The notes under the pieces are model-generated. The model had not been told where the DNA came from and made no database searches. It saw nothing but the letters and a program-made list of their open reading frames with translations. The translations under genes and the position numbers were made by a program. Shown here piece by piece: positions 1 through 5,492 of a stretch of DNA of 8,047 nucleotides; the stretch's first letter is position 1; each line of letters begins with the position of its first letter. The stretch covers positions 1 through 8,047 of the forward strand of contig JAJDEK010000191.1 of assembly GCA_029259875.1 (NCBI GenBank), written 5' to 3'. The stretch comes from Planctomycetaceae bacterium (lineage in GTDB: Bacteria; Planctomycetota; Planctomycetia; Planctomycetales; Planctomycetaceae).

Positions 1-1092
1 ACACTAATTACTGCAGGCATTGCTTTGGCACGAAATGGAAAACCGGCCTTTAAATCACCGTTACTGAATCGATTGAGAAGCTTGGATTGGAACGCACTCA
101 CTGCAACACAGAAAATGGATTTGTTACGTCTTTACCAATTGACTTTTGTTCGATTGGGAGCACCAACTGAGCCAGAACGGAAAAATATTCTGGCACAAAT
201 AGATAAATCCTATCCAGCCCAGAATTCATTCATGAATCGTGAGTTAAGCCAGGTTTTGGTTTATCTGAATGCTCCTAAGGTCATCGAGCGAACTTTGGAA
301 CTACAAAACAAAGCGTTGACACAAGAAGAACAGATTCATTATGCCAAAGTTCTCAGCAGCCTTGCTTCTGGTTGGAATGATGACTTGCGAAAGAAGTATT
401 TTAATTGGTATTTAAAATCGACGACCCATAAAGGGGGCATGTCATTTAATAAGTTCCTGGTCAATATTCGAGCAGAAGCGATCAAAACATTGAGCGATCA
501 GGAGAAAGAAATGCTCAAGCCGATTCTGGAAGTGAATCTGGAAAAATCAGCACCAGTTGCGAAAGGACCCCCACGTCCATTTGTCAAAAAGTGGACTGTT
601 AACGAATTATTGGATGCTGCCAACAATGATAAGATTCAGCGCAATTTTGAGCGGGGACGAGAAATGTTTGCCGCCACAGCCTGTTTCAAATGTCATCGCT
701 TTGCCGGAGAAGGGGGAACCATCGGTCCTGATCTCACCGGAGCAGGAGGACGCTTTAATGCTCAGAACTTGCTGGAATCCATCATTGAACCTTCCAAAGT
801 GATTTCGGATCAATACGCGTCGACCATGTTTATTATGGATGATGGGCGTGTGGTGAATGGGCGTGTGATTAACTTGAGTGGCAAGAATCTGATGGTGCTC
901 ACCGATATGACGAATCCCAGTAATTTGACCGTAGTTAACCGTGATACGATTGAAGAAATGCTGCCTTCCAAATCTTCTATGATGCCAACAGGACTCGTGG
1001 ATACATTGACCAAAGAGGAAGCATTGGACTTGCTGGCGTATCTGAGATCAGGCGGGAAAACGGACCATGAGCTGTTTCAAAAGAAGAAATAG
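1..1092 (+). CDS. Large planctomycete heme-binding protein, C-terminal part (5' end outside window)
   Basis: The reading frame is open from the first base of the window, so this is the C-terminal part of a longer gene; an apparent TTG start at 25 is probably internal. About the first 190 visible residues are mostly helical and charged, consistent with the HEAT-like repeats that usually precede this domain. The last 150 or so residues match the Pirellula/Verrucomicrobium-type heme-binding domain (TIGR02603 family). It has a heme c attachment motif CFKCH encoded at 682-696, then GPDLTGAGGRF, an ESIIEPSK segment, and a late MPTGL motif whose Met (982-984) is the likely distal heme ligand. Family members are often 1000 residues or more, with an N-terminal dehydrogenase-like propeller (TIGR02604) and an export signal, none of which can be checked here. 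The protein is presumed periplasmic or envelope-associated and active in electron transfer; its substrate is unknown. The gene ends with TAG, 109 bases before the preferred start of the next gene on the same strand, so co-transcription is plausible. Confidence 0.88.
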   Translation, partial: TLITAGIALARNGKPAFKSPLLNRLRSLDWNALTATQKMDLLRLYQLTFVRLGAPTEPERKNILAQIDKSYPAQNSFMNRELSQVLVYLNAPKVIERTLELQNKALTQEEQIHYAKVLSSLASGWNDDLRKKYFNWYLKSTTHKGGMSFNKFLVNIRAEAIKTLSDQEKEMLKPILEVNLEKSAPVAKGPPRPFVKKWTVNELLDAANNDKIQRNFERGREMFAATACFKCHRFAGEGGTIGPDLTGAGGRFNAQNLLESIIEPSKVISDQYASTMFIMDDGRVVNGRVINLSGKNLMVLTDMTNPSNLTVVNRDTIEEMLPSKSSMMPTGLVDTLTKEEALDLLAYLRSGGKTDHELFQKKK

Positions 1093-1130
1093 GTACTTGA
1101 AATAGAAAATATTACCTTTTTAAAAAATGT

Positions 1131-1134
1131 GGAG
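1131..1134 (+). promoter_or_regulatory. Possible Shine-Dalgarno GGAG for an upstream start at 1142
   Basis: GGAG lies 7 bases before an ATG at 1142 that is in frame with the Tat-signal gene. It is a better ribosome binding site than anything directly before the ATG at 1202. If used, it would add 20 residues ahead of the signal peptide. Planctomycetes use Shine-Dalgarno sites inconsistently, so this does not settle the start. Confidence 0.35.
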
Positions 1135-1201
1135 TTGGATAATGGGGGATTTACTTGGTTACTGTGAAAACCGTTTGAATCTACTTTACGAAAATGACAA
1201 A

Positions 1202-2473
1202 ATGAAAAAATCCAACTCGATCTCTCGCCGAGACTGGCTTGCATATGCAGCTGCTATTACCTGTGGTGTACCTACGCAAAGGGCGATGGCAACCTCGACG
1301 AAGCCAAACAAAAAGAAGTCGGTTGCTGCTGTCATCACAATCTATGAAAAGGGCATGCACGCCGATGTACTGCTTGGGAAAATTCTGGAGGGTTGGAAGC
1401 AAGACGGTGGAACCGGACCGGCGTTAAAATTGGCATCGTTGTACGTTGATCAATTTCCTGACAAAGACCTCTCCCGCCAGATGGCTGCCAAATACAATAT
1501 TCCAATTTTCGATACCATTGAAAAAGCAGTCACAGTTGGTAGTGACCATATTCCCGTTGATGGTGTGATCAGTATTGGAGAACATGGTGACTATCCATTA
1601 AATGATAAGCAACAACAGCTCTATCCTCGCCGTCGTTTTTTTAAAGAGATTACAGATACTTTCGTAAAGTACGGTCGAGTCGTACCGGTTTTTAGCGACA
1701 AGCACCTGGGACCCGTTTGGTCAGACGCGAAGTGGATTTATGATCGTGCTCAGAAGATGAAGGTGCCTTTCATGGCTGGGTCGTCGTTACCTTTGACATA
1801 TCGAAAACCTGAACTCAAACTCCCTTCTGGATCTGAAATTGAGGCAGCAGTAGGGATCGGTTACTCTGGTCTCGACATCTATGGTATTCACGCACTCGAA
1901 TGTTATCAATGTCTGGTCGAGCGACGCCGCGGTGCCGAAAAAGGTGTCAAGTGGGTGCAATATTTACAGGGTGATGCGATGTGGAAAACCATTGATGAAG
2001 GCATCATTCCCAAAGATGTATTTAACGCAGCACTCGCCGCAGTACCGAAACGAGGCAATGTCAATGTTCGTGAAGACCCTGATGCCTCATTATTTCTTTT
2101 CAAGTACAATGATGGATTTTTGGGAGTGCAGTTTATGCTGCAGTCCGTTAGCCGAACCTCGGTGGCGCTGAAGCTCAAGGGGCAAAAGCAGCCCATTGCC
2201 ACTCAATTTGAAGAGCGAGCGGAACCCTCGCATCCACATTTTGCTTACCTATTGAAGGCAATCGAAAGGATGGTCCATACAGGTCGTCCGAGTTATCCCG
2301 TTGAGCGAACACTTTTGACGAGTGGGATTCTTGACCGGGCACTTACTTCACGAGTTCAAAACGGCAAAAAACTGATGACTCCGGAATTGTCAATCCAGTA
2401 TCAACCAGTCGACTATCCACACGCACCAATGCCACTATTGACGTCTTATCATTCCCGTTCTTCTGCAGAATAG
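1202..2473 (+). CDS. Tat-exported Gfo/Idh/MocA-like protein, divergent
   Basis: The predicted protein has 423 residues from ATG 1202. It opens with a twin-arginine signal: SRRDWL at residues 8-13, a hydrophobic stretch to about 24, and a likely cleavage after AMA (28-30). The remainder has the outline of a Gfo/Idh/MocA oxidoreductase. There is a beta-alpha start at 41-62, a segment resembling the 'AxxYxIPxFDTIEKA' region at 95-109, a 'VDGVISIGEHGDYP' stretch at 119-132, a C-terminal-domain helix with GIHALE around H230, and a family-like end with HPHFAYLLKAIE and GRPSYPVERT at 344-370. The canonical GxGxxG loop is missing, and the usual EKP is represented by D166-K167-H168. Cofactor binding and catalysis are therefore uncertain. 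Comparable Tat-exported members (such as glucose-fructose oxidoreductase) fold with cofactor in the cytoplasm before export. Starts at 1127 and 1142 are also in frame; 1202 is chosen because it gives a compact Tat signal. It may be co-transcribed with the upstream heme protein. Substrate unknown. Confidence 0.72.
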   Translation: MKKSNSISRRDWLAYAAAITCGVPTQRAMATSTKPNKKKSVAAVITIYEKGMHADVLLGKILEGWKQDGGTGPALKLASLYVDQFPDKDLSRQMAAKYNIPIFDTIEKAVTVGSDHIPVDGVISIGEHGDYPLNDKQQQLYPRRRFFKEITDTFVKYGRVVPVFSDKHLGPVWSDAKWIYDRAQKMKVPFMAGSSLPLTYRKPELKLPSGSEIEAAVGIGYSGLDIYGIHALECYQCLVERRRGAEKGVKWVQYLQGDAMWKTIDEGIIPKDVFNAALAAVPKRGNVNVREDPDASLFLFKYNDGFLGVQFMLQSVSRTSVALKLKGQKQPIATQFEERAEPSHPHFAYLLKAIERMVHTGRPSYPVERTLLTSGILDRALTSRVQNGKKLMTPELSIQYQPVDYPHAPMPLLTSYHSRSSAE

Positions 2474-2541
2474 GGAAACAAAAATCTGAGCTCGTCTTTG
2501 ACGTGTTGTTATAACTATCCCAAGAATTTTATGAGTCCGAA
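2474..2541. other. Convergent intergenic junction with no clear terminator
   Basis: These 68 bases separate the stop codons of two converging genes. Only weak symmetry is visible: a 4-base-pair stem CGTC/GACG at 2493-2503 with a three-base loop, and the palindrome GTTATAAC at 2508-2515. Neither is a GC-rich hairpin followed by a T run in either direction. Transcription may end by another mechanism or read through into the opposing gene. Confidence 0.5.
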
Positions 2542-5436
2542 TTACTGAGATTTGGATGCCAGATTCTCTTTCTGCCTCACATGTAGCAGCACGGGGATTG
2601 AAGTTTGTTTGCCTTCTTGTACCGCTTGAATATGGAACAGCCGTGTTGTTTCCGGAACCCATTTTGCTGCGGTCAGATAAAAAGTTCGTTCGTTCTGATC
2701 ATCCAGTAACAATAGTCCGTTCAAGCCGATGTTATCCACATAAACTCCATGTGGCAGATTTCGTCCTGCGTACTCGCGGCCAAATCCAACCACACCTTTA
2801 TATCCGTTTCGTAATAGCAGGACCTTGGCTGCGATGGTTTCGCCGGGATGGATTGTGAGCTCCAGCGGTTTCTCTGGGATCTCTGATAGATTGTGTCCAG
2901 CGGCACCGAGAGGATTAGTATCCATCGTTGCGATTCGAATGATTAACTTAGGGCTTTGCAGCAACTGAACCGTTCCCAGAGAATTCACAGTATGTGTTTG
3001 TTTCTTGCCAGCAATAATTGCCGATGCTGTGACTTTGATGGAATTATACTTTTCATGTGTTGGTCTTGGTGCGACGAGGGGGCCGGGAGTATCAGGAACA
3101 GGGTCAGCAGAAATAATCCCATAAGCACGATCATGTCCTGCTTGGATGATAATCGGGCTGGTGACATGAAATCCAGCGGGCACTTCTGAAATGTCAACTT
3201 GTATTGGCCCATCGAAACCATCCATGCGCTGCGCAACAACTTCAATCTCTTTCCCGCTACCTGCGTTGACTTTGGGGTTTACACCTTTCACTGTTACTTT
3301 AAAGTCTGGTTTTCTGGGACGAATGGTTAACTCATAGTGAAAATCTTTTCCTTGAAATCCTCTCACATCAGAAACGCGTACATAATAGATTCCGTCTTTG
3401 GGGGCTTTAAAGATCAAACGGGAATCATCACCCAGTTCACGTCTGCTGTCATCGTTGTTTTCATAGTACAGGGTGAATACAGGAAGGCCATTGGGAGGTA
3501 ATTCAGTTCCCACAGGATGTGGTTCGACAATGTAGCATGGCTCATGCAAAGCGTGTGTGATGGCACTGGTTCCAAAGTACGTGTAGCGTTTACCACCACT
3601 ACCAGGATAGACGTTGAATCCCGAATCCGGGCCGCGCGGATAGAGCCAGAGCTTAACGACTTCACCATTGGCATAGAGATATTCATTTAATTCCATTTCC
3701 TGCCAATTATGGATTCGATAATCGTTCAATATGTCTGAGTTTTTACCACGGAATGTGAAATAGGAATCTCGGACGGCTCGCAGTAAAACTCTGGGAATCT
3801 GTTTTCCATCCGCATCGAGTACTTCAATTTTCGAATCGAGTTTTGATTTTTTACGAGCGGCGTTTGTTTCGATGAGCCATTCTTCGCCTGCCTTGGACTT
3901 AAAACGATATACGTCTACGTCTGCTTTGTTTTCATGAGCAGATGCAATCAAACCACTGGCGATAACTGAGGTTGAAGGCAGAACTGTTGCCTGTTTTGGC
4001 TTATTATTAGGCTCCATTTCTTTGAGTGGAATTGCTTTAGCAACTTCTTTGAGAGGTAATGTGGTTTCTGACGTAGCTTTTGTGATCTTCGGTTTTTCAG
4101 TCGAAGTAGAAAGCTTAGTGGGAAGGGGAAAACGGTTTACGAGTCCGTTACTGAATCCGACAATCGTAGTCTGTGAATCGGGTGAAAACGCGATAGAGGT
4201 TGGAATCGCCGGCAAATTTTCCTCAACATGTAGCAGTGAAATTTGCTTTGCATCCCAAATTTTTAAAGAACGATCGTCAGAAATGGACGCCAGCAGTTTT
4301 TTATCGGGTGAATACACAAATTGAATCACCGGACTTTCATGTGCAAAGCGTGCTAGAATGAGAGGATTGATTTTTGCTGCCTTGCGAGAAACAAATTTCC
4401 ATTTGCGAATGCGATTGTCCGCACCTGCTGCGAGAATAAAATTACCGTCCGGACTGAAAGAGACGGAATATTGTTCTTTGAGTGGCTGACTTAGCGTATC
4501 GAGTCGGTTGCCCGTTGAAACCTGCCAGACTTTGATTGTCGAGTCAGCGGAAGCACTCGCAAGTGTCGTACTGTCTGGACTAAATGCCAAGTCAAATATG
4601 GCTCCATTATGGCCTGGCAATTCCCGTACTTTCTTACCGGATTCCACATCCCAAAGAATAATGTTTCGATCATAGCTACCAGTAGCAAGCCACTTTTTAT
4701 TGGGGCTGATTTGGGCTGCATACAACACATCTTTATGACCTGAAAATTCTTTCAGCTTCTTACCAGTGGCAACATCCCAAATGCTGGCCTGCCCGAATAA
4801 TCCCGTTGTTCCTGAGGAAGTAATGAGCCATTTTCCATCAGAAGTGAATCGTACAGAATTTACCTTGCCGGGAAGTGCTTTTAGCTTATGAATGATTTTG
4901 CCTGAAGAGGCAGACAAAAAATCTACCTCTGAAAAACGAGCAATGGCAATCACGTCGTTTGCTGATGAGACAGCGAGAGATGCGATCGGTTTTATAACTG
5001 CTGTAGCAGGAGCGATTTTGGGGACCGTCAGTTGCATGCGGGTTGGTTCTTTGCCTGAAGGGCCTTTGGCACCTTGACTGATCCATTCTTCCAGAAGTTT
5101 AATCTCCTGAGGAGTTAATTTTTCTCCACTATCTTCAGGAGGCATTAGTGGTTTGGCTTCGCCTTTGATCATTCGAATCAGACGGCTGCTGTTGCTGTCA
5201 CCAGGGAGAATTGCTGGTCCATGTTTTCCACCCTTTAGTAGACCCTGGTAGGAGTCGATTACTAATTTTCCTTCAGGATCATCAACGCTATGGCAACTTT
5301 CGCAATATTTTCGAAATAAAGGTGCAATCTGTTTTTGGTAATCAATCTGCGCTTCTGCTGCCTGTAGAGAGCCGGTGGGGGCAATCAGTAAGGTGATTGA
5401 GAAAGCCAGAATTGTTTTTGTCAAAATGTGTGACAT
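2542..5436 (-). CDS. PSCyt1 cytochrome c / WD40 propeller / PPC-domain exported protein
   Basis: The predicted protein has 964 residues. The start is the ATG at 5436, which has GAGG 6 bases upstream; an in-frame TTG four codons earlier would overlap that site and is not favoured. A Sec signal spans residues 1-26 (cleavage near LQA-AEA). The planctomycete cytochrome c domain (PSCyt1 family) follows, with heme motif CESCH at 45-49 and the likely axial Met98 in PLMPP, ending in EEWISQGAKG near 124. Residues 150-437 contain about seven WD40-like units, enough for one closed beta-propeller; the clearest end in SIWD, ILWD, VWQV and KIWD. A bacterial pre-peptidase C-terminal (PPC) domain starts at MEPNNKPKQA (474) and resumes at LIFKAPKDGIYYVRVSD (674-690), with about 120 residues between. 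The tail (711-964) looks like beta-rich Ig-like modules. The protein is probably periplasmic or surface-located. The family is common in Planctomycetes but its function is unproven; electron transfer via heme c with the propeller as a binding platform is an inference. It lies 56 bases downstream of the PSD1 gene on the same strand, so an operon is likely. Confidence 0.9.
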   Translation of the reverse strand: MSHILTKTILAFSITLLIAPTGSLQAAEAQIDYQKQIAPLFRKYCESCHSVDDPEGKLVIDSYQGLLKGGKHGPAILPGDSNSSRLIRMIKGEAKPLMPPEDSGEKLTPQEIKLLEEWISQGAKGPSGKEPTRMQLTVPKIAPATAVIKPIASLAVSSANDVIAIARFSEVDFLSASSGKIIHKLKALPGKVNSVRFTSDGKWLITSSGTTGLFGQASIWDVATGKKLKEFSGHKDVLYAAQISPNKKWLATGSYDRNIILWDVESGKKVRELPGHNGAIFDLAFSPDSTTLASASADSTIKVWQVSTGNRLDTLSQPLKEQYSVSFSPDGNFILAAGADNRIRKWKFVSRKAAKINPLILARFAHESPVIQFVYSPDKKLLASISDDRSLKIWDAKQISLLHVEENLPAIPTSIAFSPDSQTTIVGFSNGLVNRFPLPTKLSTSTEKPKITKATSETTLPLKEVAKAIPLKEMEPNNKPKQATVLPSTSVIASGLIASAHENKADVDVYRFKSKAGEEWLIETNAARKKSKLDSKIEVLDADGKQIPRVLLRAVRDSYFTFRGKNSDILNDYRIHNWQEMELNEYLYANGEVVKLWLYPRGPDSGFNVYPGSGGKRYTYFGTSAITHALHEPCYIVEPHPVGTELPPNGLPVFTLYYENNDDSRRELGDDSRLIFKAPKDGIYYVRVSDVRGFQGKDFHYELTIRPRKPDFKVTVKGVNPKVNAGSGKEIEVVAQRMDGFDGPIQVDISEVPAGFHVTSPIIIQAGHDRAYGIISADPVPDTPGPLVAPRPTHEKYNSIKVTASAIIAGKKQTHTVNSLGTVQLLQSPKLIIRIATMDTNPLGAAGHNLSEIPEKPLELTIHPGETIAAKVLLLRNGYKGVVGFGREYAGRNLPHGVYVDNIGLNGLLLLDDQNERTFYLTAAKWVPETTRLFHIQAVQEGKQTSIPVLLHVRQKENLASKSQ

Positions 5437-5442
5437 CGATGA

Positions 5443-5446
5443 CCTC
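5443..5446 (-). promoter_or_regulatory. Shine-Dalgarno GAGG deciding the ATG start at 5436
   Basis: Read on the minus strand, GAGG lies 6 bases before the ATG at 5436. The alternative TTG at 5448-5446 would place this element inside the coding region. This supports a 964-residue protein rather than a 968-residue one. Confidence 0.65.
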
Positions 5447-5492
5447 AAGTCAATTGTATATAAAAGTATTTATTATTGGGACTGCTATGAAT

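Noticed and set aside
1256..1267. Lipobox at Cys21 of the Tat signal peptide
   Set aside because: The preceding residues AIT do not fit a lipobox well, and a normal AMA cleavage site follows at 28-30.
1636..1642. T7 run in the Gfo/Idh-like gene as a programmed frameshift site
   Set aside because: The frame continues intact through the family-like C-terminus, and no alternative-frame product or stimulating structure is apparent.
1906..2202. Minus-strand open frame of about 98 codons antisense to the Gfo/Idh-like gene
   Set aside because: Shadow of the real gene; its translation is low-complexity in Ser/Thr/Pro and shows no domain.
2493..2515. Possible terminator hairpin between the convergent genes
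   Set aside because: The stem is only 4 base pairs, with no T tract; the adjacent GTTATAAC palindrome is too short and AT-rich to form a terminator.
2556..2858. Plus-strand open frame of about 100 codons inside the WD40 gene
   Set aside because: It lies wholly antisense within a well-supported gene, has no family resemblance and is one of many similar shadow frames.
5451..5466. TATA-rich stretch upstream of the WD40 gene as an internal promoter
   Set aside because: A TATACA-like -10 can be read on the minus strand, but no convincing -35 lies at the right distance, and AT-rich gaps give such matches by chance.
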